Both the position numbers and the translations under genes were made by a program. Of a stretch of 5,706 bases of DNA, positions 1-5,071 are shown in pieces. How positions within the stretch are numbered: position 1 is the stretch's first letter; every line of letters starts with the position of its first letter. The stretch covers positions 1-5,706 of the forward strand of contig SMXV01000034.1 of NCBI GenBank assembly GCA_004356175.1, read 5' to 3'. The notes under the pieces are model-generated. The model did not search any database, had not been told where the DNA came from, and was given only the letters and a program-made list of their open reading frames with translations. This stretch comes from Acidobacteriota bacterium (GTDB lineage: Bacteria > Actinomycetota > Acidimicrobiia > Spongiisociales > UBA5794).

Positions 1-405
1 GACTCCCCCCGCAATCGCACCTCGCACTCCGCCAGCAACGGCGCCGAGTGCAGCGCCGATCGCCGCGCCTGGCCCGAGCCCGAGTAGCTGAGGATCAGCG
101 AGGTCGTTCCTCAGCAAGCCCTGAAGCACCGCACCGACGAGGCCGAGTGTTGCACCGACGAGGAGTCCGAGCAGCACACGGGGCATTCTGATTCCCCACA
201 CCACCGCGACTGCTTGGGATGGCGCTTCACCGATTCCAATACGGGCCAGTAGAACGGACACAACATCCCCCACCGGAACATCTACAGCTCCGATGGCTAG
301 CGAGAGAAACGCGACGGATAGTAAAACGGTGACCGCAAACGGCCAGAACCATGCCCGCCGCTGTGCGTTGGGATCAGTTGCGTCGATTCGAGCCAGGTCG
401 GTCAA
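1..405 (-). CDS. Haem/iron-type ABC transporter permease, BtuC/FecCD family (N-terminal part, cut by window edge)
   Basis: Membrane permease of a type II (BtuCD-like) ABC importer, expected to pass haem or an iron chelate delivered by the binding protein encoded just upstream. The 135 visible residues show a short polar N-terminus, a first membrane helix at about 21-39 and the family signature RMPR at 73-76 that opens the second helix (about 77-95). A conserved loop at about 96-115 (key pieces LLRNDLADP and GLGPGAA) follows, then a Gly/Ala-rich third helix. A full protein would be about 330-350 residues, so roughly 60% lies beyond the left edge. The start is chosen as TTG at 405-403. An in-frame TGA lies close upstream and no ATG or GTG occurs before the first helix, while the TTG overlaps the stop of the preceding gene as TTGA, a usual sign of translational coupling. 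The ribosome-binding site is weak. The family is sure; haem as substrate is inferred from the partner gene. Confidence 0.9.
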   Translation of the reverse strand, partial: MTDLARIDATDPNAQRRAWFWPFAVTVLLSVAFLSLAIGAVDVPVGDVVSVLLARIGIGEAPSQAVAVVWGIRMPRVLLGLLVGATLGLVGAVLQGLLRNDLADPQLLGLGPGAAIGAALGAVAGGVRGAIAGGV

Positions 406-1388
406 TCGGCCAATTCCGGATAGAGGTCACTGACAAAATCGCCAAGGGCGAGTCCTGCACGGGGACCAAGATTAAAGAAGTACGCCTCGTCGTATGCAAG
501 AAACCGCCGGTTCTGCCCAGCAGGGGTATCCGCGACGCCAGGGATGTCGAGTAGGGCATCGAAACCACCGAGTGCGTCAATGCCTGACTGCGGGACAACG
601 ATTACGTCTGGGCGAGCAGCGATAAGTGCCTCGGGTGTCACAGGTATCGCACCTTCACCGATGGCAGCACCGACATCGATACCCCCCGCGCCCTCGAGCA
701 TCGCTTGGGTCGGTATGCCCTCCCCGAAAAGAAGGATGACCGTCGGTCCTCTCGTGTACAGGTATGCGATACGGAGTTGCTCGGATGCACCAGCAGCCCG
801 CGCTTGGGCATCTGCAATTTCCGCCATGACCCGCTCAGCCAGTACGTCGCCCTCCTGTTCGACGCCAAGAATTTCGGCAATCTGAAGAATCTTCGTCTCG
901 ACACCTTCGAACGTTGTTTGGTACTTGAGGACGACGACAGGAATGCCCGCGCTTCTCAACTGGTCAATCGTCTCCGTTGGTTGGACTGACTCGTCAGCAA
1001 TGACGAGCGTCGGTTCGAAACGCAGAACTGACTCGGCCGCGAGGGCCTGTGCGAAGCCAACATTGTTGCCCGCACGCTTGATGTCGTTCGCCTCGGGCGG
1101 GTACGTCGTGGTGATGTCGACTGCGACGACGTTCCCGCCGAGTCCGAGTTCGAAGATGACCTCTGTGATGTCACCGGTAAGGGAGACAATCCGCGAAATA
1201 TCAGTGATGTCGGTCGCAACTCCGTCCACACCGACGAACACGCCGTCGGGTACGGCGGTGGTCGTTGTCGACAGCGTCGAGTCGGTCGTCGCCGACGTAT
1301 CGGTCGAAGAGGTACACGCCGAAGCGAACAGAATCGCGACAAGAAGAAGGGGCACCGCGTACCCGTGATCCCGGATCTGCGAGGTCAT
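402..1388 (-). CDS. HmuT-like haem/iron ABC transporter substrate-binding lipoprotein
   Basis: Cell-surface lipoprotein of 328 residues that would capture haem (or another iron compound) and hand it to the permease encoded next. A signal peptide with hydrophobic core at about 11-24 ends in FASAC, giving lipidated Cys25. A Thr/Ser-rich linker (about 26-46) then leads to a Peripla_BP_2 domain: RIVSLTGDITEVIFELG at 66-82, a first lobe to about 160, a long helical backbone, and a second lobe from about 205 to the end. The DITTTYPPEA segment places Tyr96 where the haem-ligand tyrosine lies in ShuT/PhuT-type proteins (family knowledge), and this favours haem over siderophores. An upstream in-frame extension to 1550 exists. 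The ATG at 1388 is chosen because it gives a proper signal peptide, has AGAGG about 10 nt ahead, and sits 2 nt after the previous stop. The gene shares a TTGA overlap with the permease. Binding of B12 or a siderophore cannot be excluded. Confidence 0.9.
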   Translation of the reverse strand: MTSQIRDHGYAVPLLLVAILFASACTSSTDTSATTDSTLSTTTTAVPDGVFVGVDGVATDITDISRIVSLTGDITEVIFELGLGGNVVAVDITTTYPPEANDIKRAGNNVGFAQALAAESVLRFEPTLVIADESVQPTETIDQLRSAGIPVVVLKYQTTFEGVETKILQIAEILGVEQEGDVLAERVMAEIADAQARAAGASEQLRIAYLYTRGPTVILLFGEGIPTQAMLEGAGGIDVGAAIGEGAIPVTPEALIAARPDVIVVPQSGIDALGGFDALLDIPGVADTPAGQNRRFLAYDEAYFFNLGPRAGLALGDFVSDLYPELAD

Positions 1389-1390
1389 GA

Positions 1391-1726
1391 CTACTCGACC
1401 TCTGCCATTGCGGTGCGTTGAGCCGAGAACAGCGAGATGACTCGATCTCCTGAGATCACTCGAAAAACAGTCTCGTTCCATCCAAATATTGTCGTGAGTG
1501 CCTCGGTCAAGGTACCGAGTCCAAACATGGCAATCCCGATGGTCCACCACATCCGGTACTTGGCGGCGGGGTTATTCCTCCACCGCTTGTAGAGCGTGAT
1601 TGTCAACGTGACCGCAACAATTGTCGTGATGGTTGGCAGGTAGTGGATCGGGTTGGTGTCAAGGCCAGACCTCTGCGCAATGATTCCCGGGTCGGCCCGC
1701 GCGAACAGAGCGGGGATCAAGGGCAT
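1391..1726 (-). CDS. Short two-helix membrane protein, probably C-terminally truncated
   Basis: Small integral membrane protein of 111 residues and unknown function, lying between the two lipoprotein genes. Helix 1 is at about 29-46 and ends in the basic KRWR. Helix 2 is at about 58-80 (MWWTIGIAMFGLGTLTEA) and is followed by FGWNETVFR. This pattern recalls longer (over 200 residue) multi-helix hypothetical proteins of actinobacteria in which the FGW...FR stretch is followed by further membrane helices. Here the reading frame instead goes into a 21-residue polar tail containing a tandem RVISGD/RVIS repeat and stops. No continuation is visible in the other frames, so an internal deletion or shortened gene is likelier than a simple frameshift. 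The ATG at 1726 overlaps the previous gene by 10 bp but has no good ribosome-binding site. A GTG at 1780 (129 residues) would overlap by 64 bp. The next ATG follows its stop by 2 nt. The family match is from memory. Confidence 0.6.
   Translation of the reverse strand: MPLIPALFARADPGIIAQRSGLDTNPIHYLPTITTIVAVTLTITLYKRWRNNPAAKYRMWWTIGIAMFGLGTLTEALTTIFGWNETVFRVISGDRVISLFSAQRTAMAEVE
1434..1469. repeat. 18-bp imperfect tandem repeat with a 14-bp palindrome across its centre
   Basis: Two adjacent 18-bp units (1434-1451 and 1452-1469) share 11 of their first 12 bases (gagat-g/c-actcga). In the minus-strand gene they encode the repeated residues RVISGD then RVIS. A perfect inverted repeat, gatctcctgagatc (1444-1457), spans the unit junction. 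The repeat lies where the membrane protein stops resembling its longer relatives, so it may mark a deletion or slippage scar. Confidence 0.6.
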
Positions 1727-2289
1727 CCAACGCGAGATAGAACCATGATCTGGCAGAAAAAGTCCCTTGGTATCTGCCACCCAGCGTCCGTAAGCACTGC
1801 TACACCCTCAAGGTCGCTGTACGTGGCGTTGCCTGCAAAGAGGAACGAGTAGATGACCACAGCGTCCGCGCCATCGATGCCGACCCTGTCGGCCTGAAGA
1901 GTGATGCCACCGACATCGTCGCCTGCTGCTGCATATTTGACAATCGTCTCCTCGAGACCAGAAGCGTCCGCGAGGAACACCGCCTTCTCATCGAAGGTCG
2001 TGGTGCTGTCGAATACCACTGAATATGCCTCGACGATTGCGTCGACTTCGGAATCTTCTCCAGGTATGACGCGGAACGTCTTGACCTCGTCCGAAGCAAG
2101 ACTTGTCGTGGTTGTGTCGGGCAGTGTCGTTGTGGTGGTCGTGGTTGCAGGCGCTGTCGTGGTGGGCGCGACCGTCGTCGTCGTCACTGTTTGCGCAGCC
2201 TGAATGACCGGCTCAGAACTCTCACTGGTCGACCCACATCCCACTGCGACCACGGCAACAACGGCCACCAACACCAGCATCTTCTTCAT
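1717..2289 (-). CDS. Thr-linker lipoprotein with an NTF2-like (Mtb12-type) domain
   Basis: Predicted secreted lipoprotein of 190 residues, first gene of the haem-transport operon. A hydrophobic leader (MKKMLVLVAVVAVVAVGC) ends at Cys18. A very Thr-rich, Ala/Pro-containing linker covers about 34-64. The remaining 125 residues (about 66-190) look like the small alpha+beta domain of mycobacterial Mtb12/CFP-2-type antigens: an AYSVVFD helix region, DEKAVFL, then strands ending in EGVAVLTDAGWQIPRDFFC. Cys179 and Cys189 near the C-terminus could form a disulfide. The ATG at 2289 is preferred over the one at 2361 because AGGAG lies about 9 nt ahead and the leader then starts with MKK. The stop overlaps the start region of the next gene by 10 bp, which suggests co-translation. 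Such domains have no established catalytic role. A job as an accessory surface or haem-binding protein is inferred only from position. Confidence 0.85.
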   Translation of the reverse strand: MKKMLVLVAVVAVVAVGCGSTSESSEPVIQAAQTVTTTTVAPTTTAPATTTTTTTLPDTTTTSLASDEVKTFRVIPGEDSEVDAIVEAYSVVFDSTTTFDEKAVFLADASGLEETIVKYAAAGDDVGGITLQADRVGIDGADAVVIYSFLFAGNATYSDLEGVAVLTDAGWQIPRDFFCQIMVLSRVGCP

Positions 2290-2310
2290 GTTCCTGCTCC
2301 TGACTTCCGC
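2280..2310 (-). promoter_or_regulatory. Strong ribosome-binding site for the lipoprotein gene
   Basis: Read on the minus strand, AGGAGCAGGAAC directly precedes the ATG at 2289. It supports this start over the upstream in-frame ATG at 2361, which would put 24 mostly polar residues before the signal peptide. Confidence 0.75.
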
Positions 2311-2351
2311 GACGAATAACTCTGCACTGCATGTTCTAACACCATCAGCAC

Positions 2352-2366
2352 CCGACAGCATGTCGG
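2352..2366. repeat. Small perfect hairpin upstream of the lipoprotein operon
   Basis: ccgaca-gca-tgtcgg has perfect 6-bp arms and a 3-nt loop, 63 bp upstream of the lipoprotein ATG. It could be an operator or a leader hairpin of the operon. No run of T follows on either side, so a terminator is unlikely. I found no convincing -10/-35 pair and no clear IdeR/DtxR or Fur box in 2290-2395. Confidence 0.4.
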
Positions 2367-2395
2367 AACGAGGAAGACAATCTCCCCCAACCAGC

Positions 2396-2585
2396 GTCCC
2401 ACCTTCAGGGGGGACAAGCGAGTCTTCGAGCTAGGGGGACAGCGAGCCAGCGAGCCAACAAGTCACTTACATCTGACGCGTCTCTTTGAACCGAAAACTG
2501 CGACGGACGTAAGTGGCGTTTCTGCTCGCTGGCTCGCGGTCCCCCCTTCAATCGCTTCGCTCTTGTGTCCCCCTGAAGGTGGGAC
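2396..2585. repeat. 190-bp imperfect palindrome (MITE/REP-like element or giant hairpin)
   Basis: The outer arms 2396-2412 and 2569-2585 are exact reverse complements over 17 bp (gtcccaccttcaggggg). After a poorly matched stretch, inner arms 2433-2455 and 2524-2547 pair again with one or two differences, including 14 perfect pairs (gcgagccagcgagc, 2442-2455 with 2524-2537). A third stem, cacttac (2464-2470) with gtaagtg (2509-2515), is nested in the 68-bp centre. Within the left half, the outer and inner blocks also resemble each other as direct repeats (gggggacaagcgag and gggggacagcgag). There is no credible gene inside, no target-site duplication at the ends and no T-run. The element lies between the SDR stop and the lipoprotein operon, both on the minus strand. 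It may be a non-autonomous mobile element, or a repeat that also ends transcription. Confidence 0.8.
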
Positions 2586-2587
2586 AT

Positions 2588-2599
2588 GCATGCGCATGC
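2588..2599. repeat. 12-bp perfect palindrome beside the large inverted repeat
   Basis: gcatgcgcatgc is its own reverse complement and begins 2 bp after the right end of the 190-bp palindrome, 26 bp past the SDR stop codon on the minus strand. It could be a protein-binding site or chance. No function is evident. Confidence 0.35.
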
Positions 2600-2624
2600 T
2601 CTTGGTCCGCGGTCAGGGACGTGT

Positions 2625-3599
2625 CTAGGCGGTGACGGGGTAGCCGATTCCGCCGGCGACCTTCACGGTTGCTGCCCAGGCTGCTTCCTGGGATTCGGTG
2701 TCGCCGAAGTGGGGCATGTGCATCACTTCGATTGGGCCCGTCATCTTCTTTGGCGCGGAGGCGAAGAACTTGCCGGTTACACGGTCCTCAGATGTTGCAA
2801 CCTCGATGTAGCGTGCTGCAGCCACTGGGACGGGCGCTGCCATGCCAAGACGCTTCGGGGCGTGCTTGAACACGGGAATCATGAGGTGCTTCATGAAGAA
2901 GTTTGCGTTCCGCGCGGCCAGAGTGTCCGGAGCACTCCCAGGTGACACAGCGTTCACCGTCATGCCTTCAGGAAGTCTGGTCGCAAGCTGAGCTGCCCAC
3001 CAGGCGACGAAGACCTTCGCGTCTGTGTAGACAGTTGCTGGTTTGTACCTGACAGCATCGTTACCGCGGATAAGTCCCTCTGCGGCAGCGGTCATGTCAC
3101 CACCGAAGCTCTTGTCTGCAAGCGTCTTGAGATCCGTTGGATTGAAGGTTGGTACATCTCCACGCGCAGCCTCCGAGCCAGCAATCACAATTGCAGCATC
3201 GTTGGTCAGCATGTTTGCAGCAAGCAATTCCATGGTGAGCTGATGATGCCCGATGAGCGACGAGGAGAATGTGATCTCAACGTCCTGATCGGTCTTGACG
3301 AGCTTCGACCCAGACACCATGCCAGCGTTGAGTATCGCGACGGACAACTGTTCTCCGTCACTGGCGATCTCTGCAGCAGCCCTCTTCACATCCCCCGGGT
3401 CGTTCAAATCAAGAGCCAGGGCAGTAAATACGTCCTTACCGGTCTTGTCGACCAATGACTGCCTCGCCTGTTCCGCGCGATCTGTGGTTCGCCCGGTCAC
3501 GATGACCTTGTCGAAGCCTTTATCGGCGAGCTGAGCTGCGACCTCGTATCCAAGCCCTGATGTGGCGCCCGTGACGAGCGCGGTTCCTAGTGATGACAT
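2625..3599 (-). CDS. SDR-family NAD(P)-dependent oxidoreductase
   Basis: Cytosolic classical short-chain dehydrogenase/reductase of 324 residues, which would interconvert a carbonyl and an alcohol, or reduce a double bond, with NAD(P)H. The Rossmann glycine motif TGATSGLG is at 10-17. Arg37 in VTGRT, just after strand 2, hints at NADP preference. DL is at 64-65 and NAG at 91-93. The catalytic set is Ser142 (IAGSEA), Tyr191 and Lys195 (YTDAK), followed by VSPG at 218-221. At 324 residues it is longer than the usual 250, with an extended substrate/C-terminal region as in retinol dehydrogenase- or protochlorophyllide reductase-like SDRs; the overall style fits those groups, but the substrate is unknown. 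The ATG at 3599 is chosen for the AAGGAGAG just upstream. The in-frame upstream ATGs at 3614 and 3647 lie in or before that site. It is divergent from the DJ-1 gene, and its 3' end faces the large palindrome. Confidence 0.9.
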   Translation of the reverse strand: MSSLGTALVTGATSGLGYEVAAQLADKGFDKVIVTGRTTDRAEQARQSLVDKTGKDVFTALALDLNDPGDVKRAAAEIASDGEQLSVAILNAGMVSGSKLVKTDQDVEITFSSSLIGHHQLTMELLAANMLTNDAAIVIAGSEAARGDVPTFNPTDLKTLADKSFGGDMTAAAEGLIRGNDAVRYKPATVYTDAKVFVAWWAAQLATRLPEGMTVNAVSPGSAPDTLAARNANFFMKHLMIPVFKHAPKRLGMAAPVPVAAARYIEVATSEDRVTGKFFASAPKKMTGPIEVMHMPHFGDTESQEAAWAATVKVAGGIGYPVTA

Positions 3600-3698
3600 T
3601 GTTCTCTCCTTCATGAACTGAGATGTCCGTGGCACCGACGTTGCCAATCCCTCTCCCCATCACGGGGCGGACGCACGGCGCACATCCACACCAACCGG

Positions 3699-3714
3699 TT
3701 AGACACACATCTAA
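3699..3714. promoter_or_regulatory. Candidate operator: TTAGA-N6-TCTAA
   Basis: Perfect 5-bp arms ttaga and tctaa flank cacaca. This size and symmetry is typical of sites for dimeric TetR- or MarR-type repressors. It lies 100 bp upstream of the SDR start, in the AT-rich part of the divergent region. No regulator gene is seen in the window. Confidence 0.4.
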
Positions 3715-3730
3715 TTCCCAGTACAGAAGT

Positions 3731-3757
3731 AAATCTAAAGATTTCGCGCCAGGCGCG
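3731..3757. promoter_or_regulatory. Two adjoining short inverted repeats, possible operators
   Basis: aaatct-aa-agattt (3731-3744) is directly followed by cgcgcc-a-ggcgcg (3745-3757), each with perfect 6-bp arms. With the TTAGA/TCTAA repeat 16 bp away, three dyads fall within 59 bp between divergent genes. The first shares the TCTAA/TTAGA core with its neighbour, as would be expected for two sites of one regulator. The GC-rich one could be a simple hairpin. Confidence 0.4.
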
Positions 3758-3892
3758 CCCACGAGTGGCCGAACCGGACGCGGCTTGTATCCGGTGGGTG
3801 GCAGGGTGGCGCAGGCCGTCTACTCAACTGGCGACTGAGGAGAGACGACTTGTCGCGGCGCTACTGTCTCACCACTCAGACTTGGAGGTCGC

Positions 3893-4531
3893 TTGCAGGT
3901 TGCTATTGCTCTCTTTGACCGGTTGACGGCGCTCGATGCGGTCGGTCCCTATGAGGTACTCCAACGTATTCCGGAGCTCGACATTGTATTTGTCGGGAAA
4001 GAAGTCGGTGAGGTTCGCACTGAGAACGGGTTTCTTGGAATGACGGTTGACGCCAAGTACGAAGATGTACCGACTCCCGACGTTGTTGTCGTACCTGGCG
4101 GCATTGGTTCACGAGTCGCTGCGAAGGACGATGACGTGCTCTCCTGGATTCTGACAGCCCACGAAACCTCCCTGTTCACAACCTCGGTGTGTACCGGTGC
4201 TCTCATCCTCGGCGCAACTGGTCTGCTCGACGGCCTGACAGCGACAACGCACTGGAGCGCGTACGACACTCTTGCAAAGTCGGGTGCAACACCAATCGAC
4301 ACCCGGGTGGTTGAGCATCTCGACAAGCGCATCATCACCGCAGCTGGTGTCTCGAGCGGGATCGACATGGCGCTACGACTAGTTGAGATCCTGTTCGACG
4401 CCACTGCCGCACAAGCCGCCCAGCTGATGATTGAGTACGATCCTATGCCGCCGTTTGACACCGGTTCGATCGCCAAGGCCACGCCTGAAGTTCTCGAGCG
4501 AGTCGACCAATACGCTGCTGAACGCGACTGA
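3893..4531 (+). CDS. DJ-1/PfpI family protein (isonitrile hydratase-like)
   Basis: Cytosolic protein of 212 residues with the class I glutamine amidotransferase-like (DJ-1/PfpI) fold. The nucleophile elbow SVCTGALILGATGLL puts the reactive cysteine at 100 with Thr101 beside it. VVVVPGG is at 64-70, LDAVGPYEVL at 14-23 supplies Asp15 and Glu21, TATTHW covers 116-121, and AAGVSSGIDMAL lies at 150-161. Asp15, Cys100 and Thr101 line up with the Asp-Cys-Thr set needed by Pseudomonas isonitrile hydratase (family knowledge). The same fold also occurs as the sensor half of GlxA/AraC-type regulators, but no DNA-binding domain follows here, so it is a stand-alone enzyme of normal length. The start is TTG with GGAGG 4 nt ahead; no ATG fits the conserved N-terminus. 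It is followed after 21 bp by the VOC gene, probably in one transcript. The true substrate is unknown. Confidence 0.87.
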   Translation: MQVAIALFDRLTALDAVGPYEVLQRIPELDIVFVGKEVGEVRTENGFLGMTVDAKYEDVPTPDVVVVPGGIGSRVAAKDDDVLSWILTAHETSLFTTSVCTGALILGATGLLDGLTATTHWSAYDTLAKSGATPIDTRVVEHLDKRIITAAGVSSGIDMALRLVEILFDATAAQAAQLMIEYDPMPPFDTGSIAKATPEVLERVDQYAAERD

Positions 4532-4552
4532 TTCCCAAGGTACGCGGCTCAC

Positions 4553-4897
4553 ATGGTCAATCGCTTCGTGGTCTGTATTGATGTGAACGACCGGAATCTC
4601 GTTCGGCCGTTCTGGCGCGAGGCACTCGGATATGAGGAAACGACCGCGGAGAACAGTTCGATAATTCTCACTGACCCAACGGGGAAAGGTCCCGTGGTGT
4701 GGTTTCAACCCGTGTCAGAGAAAAAGACGGTCAAGAACCGTGTACATCTCGATGTCTCTGTCGGCACAGCCACCGATGCGCAGAACCTGGCAGCGAGACT
4801 CGTCGAGCTTGGTGGCACGAAACTGCGAGAGTTCGAGGACTTCACCATGATGGCCGACCCCGAAGGCGTCGAGTTGCGCCTCGAGTTCGAAGTGTGA
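4553..4897 (+). CDS. VOC-family (glyoxalase-fold) protein
   Basis: Small protein of 114 residues made of the paired beta-alpha-beta-beta-beta modules of the vicinal oxygen chelate superfamily (Glyoxalase_6-like). Module 1 runs from FVVCIDVND through FWREALGYE to IILTDPTGKGPVVWFQPV (about 5-54). Module 2 begins KNRVHLDVSV (61-70), with His65 at the usual metal-ligand position, and ends MADPEGVELRLEF with Glu107 at the second typical ligand position. The length is normal for a single-domain VOC protein. Members include glyoxalase I-like, dioxygenase and resistance proteins, so the reaction cannot be named. The ATG at 4553 is the natural start for this fold, but the ribosome-binding site (AAGG 12 nt upstream) is poor, so translation may depend on coupling with the DJ-1 gene ending 21 bp before. 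Confidence 0.85.
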   Translation: MVNRFVVCIDVNDRNLVRPFWREALGYEETTAENSSIILTDPTGKGPVVWFQPVSEKKTVKNRVHLDVSVGTATDAQNLAARLVELGGTKLREFEDFTMMADPEGVELRLEFEV

Positions 4898-5071
4898 CGA
4901 CGGTCGTCAATCAGTTCAGGCTGAAAGGCGGCTACTTATCGGTAATCATCTGGACAACCCAATCGCTCCGGCCGATGGAGCCGCGAAGAACCTGGGTCAG
5001 CTCAAAAAGCAGGCTCGAGAGGGCTAACGGCATCGGCAACAATGGCAGGGGAATAGGCCATAGGCCCCGCC
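4898..5071. other. Convergent intergenic stretch without a clear gene or terminator
   Basis: These 174 bp separate the VOC gene from the convergent aminotransferase gene. A weak dyad (gacgac-g-gtcgtc, 4896-4908) overlaps the VOC stop codon, and ataggccataggcc near 5053-5066 is a short repeat that could fold weakly. Neither is followed by a T-run, so no intrinsic terminator is called. A start-less plus-strand reading frame ending at TAA 5025-5027 is noted among the findings. Confidence 0.5.

Larger units (their letters stand above)
3600..3892. promoter_or_regulatory. Divergent intergenic region between the SDR and DJ-1/PfpI genes
   Basis: This 293-bp stretch has no credible gene. It must hold the promoters for both the leftward SDR and the rightward DJ-1/VOC pair. 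An AT-rich patch at about 3709-3744 stands out from GC-rich surroundings and is the likeliest promoter core, but I could not pick a confident -10/-35 pair on either strand. GGAGG at 3884-3888 is the ribosome-binding site for the TTG start at 3893, with a short 4-nt spacing. AAGGAGAG on the minus strand serves the SDR. Confidence 0.5.

Noticed and set aside
925..1368. Plus-strand open frame of 147 codons antisense to the binding protein gene
   Set aside because: Its Ser/Thr/Val-rich composition mirrors the codons of the real gene opposite, and no domain or ribosome-binding site is evident.
1389..1550. In-frame upstream extension of the binding protein gene (54 extra residues)
   Set aside because: It overlaps the membrane gene in another frame, is polar with no family likeness, and would bury the signal peptide. 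The ATG at 1388 has a ribosome-binding site.
2290..2395. Iron-responsive (IdeR/DtxR or Fur) box upstream of the haem operon
   Set aside because: I looked for the TTAGG...CCTAA type of dyad and for AT-rich Fur-like sites and saw none. The only clear dyad is ccgaca/tgtcgg, which does not fit.
2396..2585. Insertion sequence or transposase-bearing element
   Set aside because: No transposase reading frame is present and no target-site duplication flanks the arms. At most it is a non-autonomous element.
2405..2587. 60-codon minus-strand open frame inside the 190-bp palindrome
   Set aside because: Its sequence follows from the repeat structure, has no ribosome-binding site and shows no recognisable protein pattern.
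3520..3762. Minus-strand 80-codon open frame overlapping the SDR start
   Set aside because: It lies mostly in the SDR gene's shadow and promoter region, with a composition unlike a protein and no supporting start signals.
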